Notes: generated by a model not told the origin, from the letters alone. A DNA stretch of 64,000 bases from an uncultured Pelagibacteraceae bacterium (GCA_902560185.1 CACEKW010000001.1:48001-112000), one strand, 5' to 3'; counted from the first letter of the stretch, positions 38,966-48,421 are shown. Made by a program: numbers and translations.

Positions 38966-40310
38966 CTAATCATAGCTTTTAATAAAACCTATAGATGGAG
39001 TGTTTTCGAAAATGACAATAAATCCATTAAGGCTTTTTGAATACTTTATGTCTCTTATTCTATTTTCCAATATTAATCTATCTGTGTTTAACACTCGAGA
39101 AAATATTTTGTCTGATTTCACAATATAGATTGAAGCAGCTCTTAAAGATGATGCGTATATCTCATTAAAATTTTTTTTACTTTTTATACTTATCTCACTG
39201 ATACCTATTGAGGGTGTAAAATATTTTAAAGGTTCCTTAAAACCATGTTCTTTATGAGAAGATTTATATGGATTTGTTCCATCATAATTAATTCCATAGG
39301 AAGAAATTGGCCATCCAAAATTTTGAACTTTATTATCCTTAAGATTATTTACATTTATTTCATCCCCACCCTTCGGTCCATGCTCAGAATTTATAACAAA
39401 CTGATTTTTATATTCATCTGTATAATAAAAAAGACCTTGATGATTTCTATGACCTGTTGAAATTAAATCAAAACTTCCATCTTTTTTTTTGATTGATATA
39501 ATTTTACCAGATAAATGATTTGGCATTTGAATTTCATCTATGAAACCTAGGTGACCAATTGTAAAAAGCAACTTATCATCTTTAAAACTTACGATTCTTC
39601 CACCAGTGCCAATTGAAAATTCAGATATGAGTAATTCAGTTTTGAAAAAAAATTCAAATATTAATTTTTGATAATTGAACTCTGCAGATACTATACTCAA
39701 AGTATAATTTTCATCTAGGTCTTTTAATACTACTGATAAATACACTTTGTTATTTTCAATAAGCATATCTCTCAAACCAATAAAGGTATAATTTTCACTT
39801 TCAAGAAATTGAATTAAGTTAGATTGTAATCTTTTTTGATCCAATTTTTTTGAATTAAAATTTTTTGTATCAAAAAAAATAAAATTTCCTTCTCCAGAAG
39901 CTACGACAGTCTCGTCACCTACAAAATCAAAGTAGTGAGCTCTTTTGGAATTTTGAATAGCTTGCCAACCATAACTAAGATCTAATCTTTTAAATGGCAA
40001 AAAAAATTCTCTTATATTATATTTAACTGCGTTAATCTCTGATTTAATATTTTTTGATTGAATTAATTCACCATTTAAACCTTGATCTATTTTAGCTTGT
40101 TGTTTTTTTTTTTATTTTATCTTCTGTTAATGAAATTCTGATTTTATAAATATGTTCCCTTAATTTATTTTTAAATTGTGTTGGGATGATATCTTTGACC
40201 TTTATTATAAACAAATTTTGTTTGTCATAATTTCCACTAGTTACTTTATAAGAAGTAAATAAAGTGATGAATAAAATTAATCCAAAAAAAATATATATAA
40301 ATTTTTTCAT
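38966..40310 (-). pseudogene. Glucose/sorbosone dehydrogenase-like beta-propeller, single-base frameshift
   Basis: The first frame (from 40310) gives a signal-anchor N-terminus, MKKFIYIFFGLILFITLF, and stops near 40092. After the 11-A run (40103-40113, read on minus) a second frame continues with QQAKIDQGLNGELIQ without interruption to 38966. Its propeller has SIGTGGRIVSF, STGHRNHQGLFY and EHGPKGGDEIN, the hallmarks of PQQ-type aldose dehydrogenases. Removing one A gives one ~447-residue secreted protein. The role in the glycan island is unknown, and a non-catalytic propeller is possible. Confidence 0.8.
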
Positions 40311-40413
40311 TTAAAAAAAGCTATCTACAAATGCAATCTGTTTATTGTATATAGAAATATTGTTAAATTTTAAGTAAACTTTTAATATTTTTTGTCGCAA
40401 ATACAAAATTATA

Positions 40414-41763
40414 TTAAATTTTTAAATATGTCTGATTATAGAAATAAATATATATTCCAATGTAATAATAATTAATTATAGATATCCAATTATTGAAAAA
40501 ATTTCCTGAAGGAACAAGGGGGAAAAGTAAAACCAATAACCCTATACTAATAATTTGAAATGATGATGTAATTAAATTTTTATTTCTTTCATACTTTAAA
40601 TTTATAAATTTAAATATAATAAAAAATATTCCAAATAGATAAAATAAAATTCCGAACAAACCAAGTTCAGATAAAACTTGAAAAAAATAGTTATGAGGAT
40701 GAGTTGAACAAATTCCTGTTGGTGGATCATAATTAACTCTTCTACAATATTGTCTAAAACCTTTTGGACCGTTGCCAAGTATTGGCTTTTCCTTAAATAA
40801 TTTTAATGCAAGAATATAATGATTATGATGATCATCAGAAAAAACAACAAGGCTATCAAAAAATTCTCTCGCTTTATTTTTTAAACTTAATTCACTGGTG
40901 ATATCTTTATTATAAGATTTTCTTTTACGAGGAGTAGTACCAATACTATGCTCTGGTTGATAATAACTATCTGTAAATTGAACAAAGGTCATATAAAAAA
41001 CTTTAGTAAACACTTTTGTCTTTCCAAATTCAAAATAAGCCTCACAAATAATAAAGATAGTTAAAATAGATAAACATTTCAGAATAATTTTTCTAAAATT
41101 TTTTTCAAATAGCACCATAATTACTGCGAATAAAATTGTTAAAAAAAAAGGAGATCGACCTCCAGAAATATAAATAATTATAAAATAAAGGCTAAAAAAA
41201 ATTATTAAATATACTTGTTTTTTTTGAATGTCCATTTTGGAAAATAACAATAATAAAAAAGTTAAAGGTAATAATTGAAGTAAAAAACTTCCAAGTATTA
41301 GTTCTTTTCCAAAAATTCCAGAAACTCGAGATTGTTGTATTTCCTGACCAAATAAGTTAGTTCCAAAAAAAAATTGAATTAAACTATCAAAAATTATAAA
41401 AAAAATTATCAATAGAAAATATTTGAAAAAATTCTTATTTATATCAGTTTCTTTATCAAAAAATTTTTCTAAAAAATAAAAAATTGCAATAGAAAATATT
41501 GCAAACCGAATATGCACTAAAGATGCAATTTTTAAATCCATATTATCTAGATTGATAATTCCACTTAGTGTGACCAAAAAAGAAAAAATAATTAAAAAGA
41601 TGGACTTTAAATTTTTAAAATACACGAAGTTTTTGTTTATAAATATGAAACTAATTATTAAAAATGCTGTTAATAACTCAGTCACAGCTATACCAATTAA
41701 ATAAGAAGGTAAAATCAAAAATAATGAATATAAAAATATTTTTGGAGTAATTAAAACTTTCAT
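40414..41763 (-). CDS. O-antigen ligase/polymerase family membrane protein (Wzy/WaaL-like)
   Basis: 449 residues with about ten transmembrane helices. A large periplasmic loop near residues 270-370 contains GNGPKGFRQYC and STHPHNYFFQVLSELGLFG, the H-P-H-N and E-x-G motif of the Wzy_C family. It either polymerises repeat units or ligates glycan to lipid A. The two cannot be separated by sequence. Divergent from the GT2 gene at 41842. Confidence 0.88.
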   Translation of the reverse strand: MKVLITPKIFLYSLFLILPSYLIGIAVTELLTAFLIISFIFINKNFVYFKNLKSIFLIIFSFLVTLSGIINLDNMDLKIASLVHIRFAIFSIAIFYFLEKFFDKETDINKNFFKYFLLIIFFIIFDSLIQFFFGTNLFGQEIQQSRVSGIFGKELILGSFLLQLLPLTFLLLLFSKMDIQKKQVYLIIFFSLYFIIIYISGGRSPFFLTILFAVIMVLFEKNFRKIILKCLSILTIFIICEAYFEFGKTKVFTKVFYMTFVQFTDSYYQPEHSIGTTPRKRKSYNKDITSELSLKNKAREFFDSLVVFSDDHHNHYILALKLFKEKPILGNGPKGFRQYCRRVNYDPPTGICSTHPHNYFFQVLSELGLFGILFYLFGIFFIIFKFINLKYERNKNLITSSFQIISIGLLVLLFPLVPSGNFFNNWISIINYYYIGIYIYFYNQTYLKI

Positions 41764-41777
41764 AATTTAAATTAAGA

Positions 41778-41807
41778 TTAAAGATTAATTGCGATTTATG
41801 TTATAAT
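41778..41807 (+). promoter_or_regulatory. Candidate sigma-70 promoter for the 41842 gene
   Basis: A consensus -10 TATAAT (41802-41807) follows TTAAAG (41778-41783) after 18 bases, 34 bases before a gene that has AAAGGA as Shine-Dalgarno. In such AT-rich DNA chance matches are common, so this rests mainly on the perfect -10 and its position in a divergent intergenic region. Confidence 0.4.
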
Positions 41808-41841
41808 TTAGATTATTATTAAATTATTTAATTAAAAGGAA

Positions 41842-42627
41842 ATGAAAATTTCAATAATTACTGTTGTTAAAAATGGTCTTCCACTTTTAAAATCGGCAAT
41901 AAAATCAATAAAAAATCAAAAAAAAATTGAAAATCTTGAGCATATCATAGTTTGTGCACCCTCAACTGATGGAACTGAAGAATATCTTGATACACTTTCT
42001 GACGTAAAAATTATCATAGATAAGGGCTCATCAACTAAATTTGGTTCAATAAATAAAGGGATAAATATTGCTTCAGGAGATATAGTGGGACTGCTTCATG
42101 CTGATGATATATTTTATGATGAACACACTCTATATAATATATCAAAAGAATTTTACGATAAAAATGATGTTGTTTATGGAAATGTTTTGTTTTGTGATAA
42201 AGAAAATATTTCAATAATTACTAGAGAATGGATTAGTTCTATTTTTAAAAAAAGAAAATTGTATTTTGGTTGGATGCCTCCGCATACATCACTTTTTGTA
42301 AGAAATGATATTTTAAAAAGTAATCTTTATGAGGAAAATTACCCAATATCTGGTGATTATTTGTTTTTATTAAAACTACTGTATAATCAAAAAATTAAAA
42401 TAAAATATTTGAATAACTACATCACAATTATGAGAAATGGTGGAGATAGTACAAAATTAAGAAATTTTATCAAGAAGTTGAATGAAGATCTTAAAATAGC
42501 GAAAAAATTTTTTAAATTTCCGTATTTTGTAGTCTTAATGAAAATTATTTTAAAAATAAATCAACTTAAATTATTCAAAAAAAATCTTTCAAGTGATTAC
42601 ATTGATATATTAAAAGAGCAGGATTAA
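41842..42627 (+). CDS. Glycosyltransferase family 2
   Basis: GT-A enzyme with ISIITVVKNGLPLLKSAI, CAPSTDGTEEYL, KGINIASGDIVGLLHADD (DxD) and PISGDYLFLLKLL. 261 residues, similar in pattern to colanic-acid type GT2 enzymes. Preceded by a clear AAAGGA ribosome-binding site. It is isolated between two leftward operons, so it is likely a single-gene transcript. Confidence 0.88.
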   Translation: MKISIITVVKNGLPLLKSAIKSIKNQKKIENLEHIIVCAPSTDGTEEYLDTLSDVKIIIDKGSSTKFGSINKGINIASGDIVGLLHADDIFYDEHTLYNISKEFYDKNDVVYGNVLFCDKENISIITREWISSIFKKRKLYFGWMPPHTSLFVRNDILKSNLYEENYPISGDYLFLLKLLYNQKIKIKYLNNYITIMRNGGDSTKLRNFIKKLNEDLKIAKKFFKFPYFVVLMKIILKINQLKLFKKNLSSDYIDILKEQD

Positions 42628-42646
42628 TATAGTTTAGTTTTTAAAC

Positions 42647-43597
42647 TTATATATGAATTTTTTTATAATATTTTATAGTTTTTTTTAGACCTAAATTAAT
42701 ATTTACCAATGGCTTCCACCCTAGCATTCTTTTAGCTTTTTCTATACTTGGATAAAGTCTTTTAATTTCATCCTTTCTGAATTTTATCATTCCGAATCTT
42801 GGCTTTCCATGACCAATTATTTTACAAATTTTAAGAATTAATTTTTTTATTTTAACAGGTTTTCCCGAGCCAATGTTAAAAATTTCACCGCTTGAATTTT
42901 TATTTTTTAAAGTTTTAAATATTGCCGCAAGAAGATCATCAATATATAGAAAATCTCTATATTGTAATCCACTTGAACAATCAAAATTATCATTTTTTAA
43001 AGCATTAGAGATAGTTATAGGTATCACTCTATTAGGGTCTTGTTTTGGTCCATAAACTAAATACAACCTCAGAATTGAAACAGGAAAATCAAATTTTTTT
43101 TTTAATTTTAATAAAAATTTCGTACTAAGTAGCTTTGAAGTTCCATAGATGGAATAAGTTTTTTGTTTATTTAAATTATTTTCTTTTTGTGGAGAGCTTA
43201 TTTTTCCATATTCAATACTCGATCCAATTTGTATAAATTTTTTAATTTTTGAATTTAAAAAAAATAATGATAAATTCTTACAACCTCTATAATGACTTTC
43301 TAAAGTTTTTTTTTTATTGGAATGATCAACATAACCAGCAAGATTAACCACGAAATCAAAATTTGAATTAGAATTCAATAATTTGAATAATTTTTTTTTT
43401 TTTGAGATATCACAAAAAAGATATCTGACTTTTTTTATTTTTCTATTTTTTTTTGGTTTTTTTGTAGACAGGCTTGTTACTAAAAAATTCTTTTTTAAAC
43501 ATTTAAGTGCTAAATGATATCCTATAAATCCTGTTCCACCAGTAATTAAAATTTTTTTTTTACTCAAAATAACTTTTTTGTTTAATCTTTTTTTCAA
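42647..43597 (-). CDS. NAD-dependent epimerase/dehydratase, probable CDP-sugar reductase
   Basis: Extended SDR enzyme with KILITGGTGFIGYHLA, NLAGYVDHSN, GSSIEYG, YSIYGTSKLLSTKF (catalytic Tyr-x3-Lys) and YRDFLYIDDLL. 316 residues. It directly follows rfbF and rfbG, overlapping rfbF by 38 bp. The simplest reading is reduction or epimerisation of CDP-4-keto-6-deoxyglucose. The product sugar cannot be told from sequence. Confidence 0.8.
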   Translation of the reverse strand: MKKRLNKKVILSKKKILITGGTGFIGYHLALKCLKKNFLVTSLSTKKPKKNRKIKKVRYLFCDISKKKKLFKLLNSNSNFDFVVNLAGYVDHSNKKKTLESHYRGCKNLSLFFLNSKIKKFIQIGSSIEYGKISSPQKENNLNKQKTYSIYGTSKLLSTKFLLKLKKKFDFPVSILRLYLVYGPKQDPNRVIPITISNALKNDNFDCSSGLQYRDFLYIDDLLAAIFKTLKNKNSSGEIFNIGSGKPVKIKKLILKICKIIGHGKPRFGMIKFRKDEIKRLYPSIEKAKRMLGWKPLVNINLGLKKTIKYYKKIHI

Positions 43598-44255
43598 GTA
43601 TAACCTTATCCCTTAAAGTATCCATGCATTGCCAGAAACCATTATATTTATATGCTAATAATTGTTTTTTTTTGGTGGCTAAAGAAAATGGTTCTTTTTC
43701 TAAAAAAGTTTTATCATTTTTTATTAAATCAATAAATTTAGGCTCTATTACAAAAAAACCACCATTAATCCAGCCTGTATCCAAAGAACTTTTTTCTCTA
43801 AAAAATTTCACTACTTTTCCACTAATTTTTATTACACCAAATCTTGCTGGGGGTCTTACAGCTGTTAAAGTAACCATTTTTTTATTTCTTTTATGAAAAT
43901 TATAAAGTTTTTTTAAATCAATATCAGAAAGACCATCTCCATAAGTTAATAAAAAAGTTTCATTAAGAAATTTTTTCAATCTTTTTAATCTACCTCCGGT
44001 CATTGTATTTTTACCTGTATCGATTAAGTGGATTTTAATCTTTTTATTTTTTTTTTTGTTGTTAAAATAGTTTCTTATAACTTTGCCTTTATAACCTAGA
44101 GCAATATAAAATTCCTTATGTCCATAACTGTAATAATGATCAATAATTCTTTGAATTATTGGTTTCCCACAAATTTTTATCATCGGTTTTGGAATGGTCT
44201 TTGTATATTCTGATATTCTTGTGCCCAATCCACCTGCTAATATTACAACTTTCAT
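43560..44255 (-). CDS. rfbF: Glucose-1-phosphate cytidylyltransferase RfbF
   Basis: Makes CDP-glucose from CTP and glucose-1-phosphate. It has ILAGGLGTRISEYT, KPMIKICGKPI, LTYGDGLSDID, RPPARFGVI, WINGGFFVIEP and GFWQCMDTLRDK; the last two are typical of RfbF. 231 residues, slightly shorter than the usual ~257. The start overlaps the rfbG stop by ATGA. Confidence 0.92.
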   Translation of the reverse strand: MKVVILAGGLGTRISEYTKTIPKPMIKICGKPIIQRIIDHYYSYGHKEFYIALGYKGKVIRNYFNNKKKNKKIKIHLIDTGKNTMTGGRLKRLKKFLNETFLLTYGDGLSDIDLKKLYNFHKRNKKMVTLTAVRPPARFGVIKISGKVVKFFREKSSLDTGWINGGFFVIEPKFIDLIKNDKTFLEKEPFSLATKKKQLLAYKYNGFWQCMDTLRDKVILEKKIKQKSYFE

Positions 44256-45340
44256 ATTTTTATTTTAGATCTCTTGTTATAAATTTTTATATATTCTTCA
44301 ATTTGATTAATTGATATTTTTTTTTTATTTTTTTGGTAAAAATTTCTATACCAAATAGTTGTCATTTTAATTGTTTCCTCAAAATTTAGTACACATTTCC
44401 ATTTAAGTATTTTTGAAGCTTTATTACTATTTAATTTGAGCAAGCTGCTTTCAAAAAAAGTTTGTGATTTTTTAACTTTCCAATTTATTGAGGGCCAATA
44501 CTTTTTCATTTTTTTTACACATTCAATAACTTTATAATTTTTTTTGGTGTTTGGGCCAAAATTGAATGCTTCGCCATTCAAATTTTTATTTTGTTTTAAA
44601 TTAGCTGCGAGAATTATATATCCCATGATTGCCTCGAGTACATGCTGCCAGGGTCTTGTAGAATTTGGATTCCTTATTATAACTTTTTTATTTTTTGACC
44701 AGGCTTTAACACAATCGGGTATTAATCTGTTTTCTGACCAGTCTCCACCTCCAACAACATTTCCTGCCCTAGCAATAACAGTAGATAAATTATTTTTTTT
44801 AAATAAAAATGAGTCCATGTATGATCTAATTACTATTTCAGCAGCAGTTTTAGATGCACTATAAGGATCTTTACCACCTAAAAGGTCGGTTTCTTTATAC
44901 CCAGTTTTTTTCTCAATATTTTTGTAAACTTTATCACTTGTAATTAAGACAACTACAACTTTTTTTTTATAGTCTCGTAATGCATCTAGGATATTTAAAG
45001 TCCCAAAAGTGTTTGATCTCCATGTCTTAACAGGATTTAAGTATGATTTTTTTACTAGTGCTTGGGCAGCTAAATGAAATATAAAATCTGGTTTATAATC
45101 AAAAATTATTTTTCTAATCTTATCTTTATTTGATATATCTACTTTTATTGACTTAAATTTTTTTAAATTTTTATAAATCTTAAAATGTGATGGATTTGTA
45201 GGTACACTATCGGAAACTCCAAGGATTGTGGCCCCAAAATAATTTAATATCAATGATAACCAAGAACCTTTAAAACCTGTATGACCTGTGATCAAAACTC
45301 TTTTTTTATTAAATATCTTTTTTAAATTGATCTTTTTCAT
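44252..45340 (-). CDS. rfbG: CDP-glucose 4,6-dehydratase RfbG
   Basis: Forms CDP-4-keto-6-deoxyglucose. It shows VLITGHTGFKGSWLS, FHLAAQALVKKSY, TSDKVYKN, DPYSASKTAAE (Tyr-x3-Lys) and RAGNVVGGGDW. The ATG at 45340 is chosen: the frame is open to 45421, but the region upstream encodes the LicD C-terminus, and AAGGA lies 8 bases before 45340, one base after the LicD stop. This gives 362 residues, the normal length. Confidence 0.93.
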   Translation of the reverse strand: MKKINLKKIFNKKRVLITGHTGFKGSWLSLILNYFGATILGVSDSVPTNPSHFKIYKNLKKFKSIKVDISNKDKIRKIIFDYKPDFIFHLAAQALVKKSYLNPVKTWRSNTFGTLNILDALRDYKKKVVVVLITSDKVYKNIEKKTGYKETDLLGGKDPYSASKTAAEIVIRSYMDSFLFKKNNLSTVIARAGNVVGGGDWSENRLIPDCVKAWSKNKKVIIRNPNSTRPWQHVLEAIMGYIILAANLKQNKNLNGEAFNFGPNTKKNYKVIECVKKMKKYWPSINWKVKKSQTFFESSLLKLNSNKASKILKWKCVLNFEETIKMTTIWYRNFYQKNKKKISINQIEEYIKIYNKRSKIKI

Positions 45341-45341
45341 T

Positions 45342-46040
45342 TTATAAATCCTTGGTAGACGGGCTGTCTTTGATCCAATTAAATTTTTTAATTGGGGTTT
45401 TCCACCCATGTCCATATACATATTTTAAATAATCTTCGTAGTTAACTGGAACAGAAATTTTTAGATTTTTAAAATCTATTTTTTTGAATTCTTTTAAAAG
45501 TTTTAAGGGTTGGGTATAACCTGCGGTTTTGTAAAAAAAATCTTTCTTTATCAAAATTTTTTTTAACAATTTAAATATTGGCTGAATAAATTCGAGTTTA
45601 TTTATGACAAACATTAATTTGCCCTTATAATCTTTGGCCATCGAAAGTGCGTCTATAATTTTGCAAATCAAATTTTTAGGAATAAACCATTTTACGTAAG
45701 CTATCTCTTCTGAATTTGAGAATTTTTTGTGATAGATATTAATGTCAATCTCTCTTCCTCCTGTTTTGACGAAAGTCAAAAGATCATCATCTATCAAGTA
45801 TTTTTCTTTAAGTTTATAGTCATTTTTAAACATTATTAATTTTAGTTTTTCTTTAAGGTTTTTCTCTTCCCAAACGGCAATATCAATATCATGATCCCAG
45901 GGAATTAAATCTTTATCTCTGACAATACCTAAGAGTGTGCCATGGCACACCCAATAACTAATTTCATTTTTATCAAGTAAATTAATAATTTCAATTAAGT
46001 TTGGATCTATTTTTTTTTTGCTATCAGTCTTAGAATACAT
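45342..46040 (-). CDS. LicD-family phosphotransferase
   Basis: LicD proteins transfer phosphocholine or similar groups from CDP-activated donors to surface glycans. The hallmarks are WVCHGTLLGIVRDKDLIPWDHDIDIAV (nucleotidyltransferase-fold DxD; residues about 31-57), REIDINIY and the C-terminal PVNYEDYLKYVYGHGWKTP. 232 residues. Its operon also carries the PEP-mutase/cytidylyltransferase fusion, which makes a CMP-phosphonate donor plausible (inference). Overlaps the upstream methyltransferase by 34 bp. Confidence 0.87.
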   Translation of the reverse strand: MYSKTDSKKKIDPNLIEIINLLDKNEISYWVCHGTLLGIVRDKDLIPWDHDIDIAVWEEKNLKEKLKLIMFKNDYKLKEKYLIDDDLLTFVKTGGREIDINIYHKKFSNSEEIAYVKWFIPKNLICKIIDALSMAKDYKGKLMFVINKLEFIQPIFKLLKKILIKKDFFYKTAGYTQPLKLLKEFKKIDFKNLKISVPVNYEDYLKYVYGHGWKTPIKKFNWIKDSPSTKDL

Positions 46041-46636
46041 GGGTTTTCCTTTTTAAATTTCGCAAAATTTTTTGATTCCTTAAAGTATGAAATTTTAAAA
46101 TGTTTAGATAATCTTCTTTTAATCTCTTTAGGATCTATAAATCTTCTATAATGTGTATCAACAAATTCATGCTTGCCAACTTTCTTACCCTTGCCGTAAA
46201 TATCATCTTTAATAGTTCTACATTCTATAAATATGTATTCTAATTTTTTTTGCTTATGAAGTGAATTTAATAGTTTTTTTTCATCTGAATAATTAATCGA
46301 GTGTAAAGTAAATCTTGAATACACGCTAAAAGGAAAATCAAAATCTTTGTATGTAAAAAAACTACAAAAGTTTTTATTTATGAATTTATTTCTAAATTTT
46401 TTAAAATTTTTTTTATTTTTTTTTATCGCACTATAAGATTTGTCAATACCGATCGAATTTATTTTTTTTTTATTAAAAAAAACTGTATCTCTTCCATTTC
46501 CACAACCTATATCATAAATAGTTTTATTGTAATTTCTCAATTTAGATACACAAAATTTTGCGAATAAAGTTGGTTTGCTAATATGTTTTTTTTTATAAAA
46601 GTTATTCCAATAATTCTTATTTATATCTTTTTTCAT
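46007..46636 (-). CDS. SAM-dependent class I methyltransferase
   Basis: The SAM loop is TIYDIGCGNGRDTVFF followed by IGIDKSYSAI, typical of small-molecule methyltransferases. 209 residues. There is an FSVYSRFTLHSI motif after strand 4. It lies between the cytidylyltransferase and licD genes, overlapping both, so it probably methylates the group these enzymes install. N- or O-methylation of aminoethylphosphonate is one possibility. Confidence 0.75.
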   Translation of the reverse strand: MKKDINKNYWNNFYKKKHISKPTLFAKFCVSKLRNYNKTIYDIGCGNGRDTVFFNKKKINSIGIDKSYSAIKKNKKNFKKFRNKFINKNFCSFFTYKDFDFPFSVYSRFTLHSINYSDEKKLLNSLHKQKKLEYIFIECRTIKDDIYGKGKKVGKHEFVDTHYRRFIDPKEIKRRLSKHFKISYFKESKNFAKFKKENPCILRLIAKKK

Positions 46637-47027
46637 TTTTAAAATAATTTTTTAAAATTTTTTTTCTTAAAATTGTGCTACTAATATTTTTTGTTCGAGG
46701 AAATATTTTTAAATGACTTTTTTTAATTTTATTTGAATTATCATTTCCATGTACTAAAAGGTGGATTTTATTCTTTTTTAAAAAATTTTCATTTATATGA
46801 AATTTTGATTTGATGACTTTGTTTACATATCGAATTGATTCAATTAATTCTTTTCTATGTTTAAAATTCAATTCAGGACTGAAATGTTTATGTTTTTTAA
46901 TTTCATTATCTGATGTTAATGCAACAATAACTTTTCCGAATTTTGAAGCTTTTTTAAGAAGTCTAATGTGCCCGTAGTGTAAAATAGAACAAGACATATC
47001 TACTAAGATATTTTTTTTTCTAATCAT
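46617..47027 (-). CDS. Small cytidylyltransferase-like protein (TagD/GCT type)
   Basis: 136-residue nucleotidyltransferase of the HxGH superfamily: MSCSILHYGHIRLLKKASKFG (H-Y-G-H), HKHFSPELNFKHRKELIESI, VHGNDNSN and the late motif ISSTILRKK. These resemble glycerol-3-phosphate cytidylyltransferase. It is the second such domain in the operon, since the next gene upstream has one fused to PEP mutase. Both could activate phosphonate- or phosphate-containing alcohols as CDP/CMP derivatives. Confidence 0.8.
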   Translation of the reverse strand: MIRKKNILVDMSCSILHYGHIRLLKKASKFGKVIVALTSDNEIKKHKHFSPELNFKHRKELIESIRYVNKVIKSKFHINENFLKKNKIHLLVHGNDNSNKIKKSHLKIFPRTKNISSTILRKKILKNYFKNEKRYK

Positions 47028-47033
47028 TATAAA

Positions 47034-48335
47034 TTAATTTGTTCCAGGTATTAAATTAAGAATTTCTTTTATACTTAAAAGTTTTTTGTCTGCCTCTTTT
47101 GAGCGATTTTTTTCTAGAATTGTTTTGGCTACATGCTGCATTGCAGGATAAGATGCTCTTAGCATATGGTTCGCATATATTACTATGTTGAAGCCATTCT
47201 CGTACAAAGTTTTCTCTGAAATCTGGTTGTAACTTGATGGAACTGAAACTAGTGGAATCTTTTTATAATTTTTTCTAAAAACTTTGGAAAAAGCTATTAC
47301 CTCCCTCGGATTTTTTGATTTGCTGTGTATCATTATTCCATCAGCTCCTGCTTCTATATATGAGTGGGCTCTGGAAATAGCATCGTTGAGTCCTTTACCT
47401 AGTATAAAACTTTCAATTCTTGCTATTATCATAAAATCATCACTTATCTGAGCTTTTTTGCCCACTGAAATTTTTTCTGAAAATTTAATTTTTCCTTCTT
47501 GGGTTTGTCTTGATGTATCATTTAATAATGAATTTTTTTTTAAACCTTTTTTATCCTCAATTATTAAAGCTGAAATACCTAACCTTTCAGCAGACTTAAT
47601 TCTCATTTCAAAATGTTCAACTTTTCCACCAGTATCACCATCCATAATTAAAGGTTTGGTAGTAACTTCGAAGATTTGATCAACCCCATTAAGTCTTTGA
47701 GAAAAATCTAATGATTCATTGTCTGGCTTTCCCACAACTGTGGAGTCGGTAAGTGAGCTAGACCAAAAACCATCAAAACCGATCTTTTTACCTTTTTTTT
47801 CAATTAGCGTATTTTCTCCTATTATAGCTGACAATGGACTGTGTGCTTCTAGAAATTTAGAAATTTTGTTACTCTCTATTGTTCTTCTCAATAAACTTCT
47901 TCTGATATCGGGTGTTACAGAAATTTCATTTAAATGATTTATAAGAGCAGAGGAGGATACACCTTTTGTGTAAGGAATCTCAATGAGCTTACCTCCATAA
48001 GATTTCATAATTTTCAAAACCTTTCTTCTTATTTCACTCATATGTCCGGTTTTCCAATCATCTCCGTGAACTAAAAAGTCAGGTTTTAAACTTTTTATAT
48101 TTTTAGAATAATCCCATTCATTTTGTACAATAACTGATTTAACACCTTTAAAATTTATTAAGATTTTTTTTCTCTGTTCAAAGTTTAGATATGGTATCCT
48201 TTTGTGTTCAGCAACCGCTTTATCTGATAACAAACCAATTATGATATCTCCGTATTTTCTGGCTGTCTCAAGTAATTTCATATGTCCATGATGAATGGAG
48301 TCAGCTGTAAGAGATATGTAAACAGTTTTTTTCAT
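47034..48335 (-). CDS. pepM: Cytidylyltransferase-phosphoenolpyruvate mutase fusion (PepM)
   Basis: First step of phosphonate synthesis: rearranges PEP to phosphonopyruvate, forming a C-P bond. The C-terminal domain (about 150-430) has WSSSLTDS, the metal-binding MDGDTGG (231-237) and EDKKGLKKNS (260-269), the EDK-x5-NS signature that separates PEP mutase from other isocitrate-lyase relatives. The N-terminal domain (1-130) is a TagD-like cytidylyltransferase with HHGH at 15-18 and SSSALINHL. Such fusions are known in glycan phosphonate clusters. A palindromic operator sits 2 bp before its start. Confidence 0.95.
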   Translation of the reverse strand: MKKTVYISLTADSIHHGHMKLLETARKYGDIIIGLLSDKAVAEHKRIPYLNFEQRKKILINFKGVKSVIVQNEWDYSKNIKSLKPDFLVHGDDWKTGHMSEIRRKVLKIMKSYGGKLIEIPYTKGVSSSALINHLNEISVTPDIRRSLLRRTIESNKISKFLEAHSPLSAIIGENTLIEKKGKKIGFDGFWSSSLTDSTVVGKPDNESLDFSQRLNGVDQIFEVTTKPLIMDGDTGGKVEHFEMRIKSAERLGISALIIEDKKGLKKNSLLNDTSRQTQEGKIKFSEKISVGKKAQISDDFMIIARIESFILGKGLNDAISRAHSYIEAGADGIMIHSKSKNPREVIAFSKVFRKNYKKIPLVSVPSSYNQISEKTLYENGFNIVIYANHMLRASYPAMQHVAKTILEKNRSKEADKKLLSIKEILNLIPGTN

Positions 48336-48336
48336 T

Positions 48337-48353
48337 TGTTCAATTATTGAACA
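48337..48353. promoter_or_regulatory. Operator site A, 17-bp palindrome before pepM
   Basis: TGTTCAATTATTGAACA is a perfect inverted repeat with 7-bp arms and a 3-bp spacer. It ends 2 bp from the pepM ATG, occupying the place of a ribosome-binding site. On the minus strand a possible -10, TAGATA (48354-48359), abuts it. It is one of five copies in the island and a likely binding site of the MarR-type regulator at 54164. Confidence 0.75.
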
Positions 48354-48421
48354 TATCTATTTTTGTTCGAAAGTAAATATTTAAGTTCAATTTCTATATA
48401 TATTTTTCTTTTATTATCTTT

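Noticed and set aside
42634..42649. Bidirectional terminator AGTTTTTAAACT between convergent genes
   Set aside because: The five-pair stem is nearly all A-T and falls within what AT-rich DNA gives by chance.
45341..45421. N-terminal extension of RfbG beginning at 45421
   Set aside because: These codons overlap the conserved LicD C-terminus in another frame, and the ATG at 45340 has a good Shine-Dalgarno and gives the normal RfbG length.
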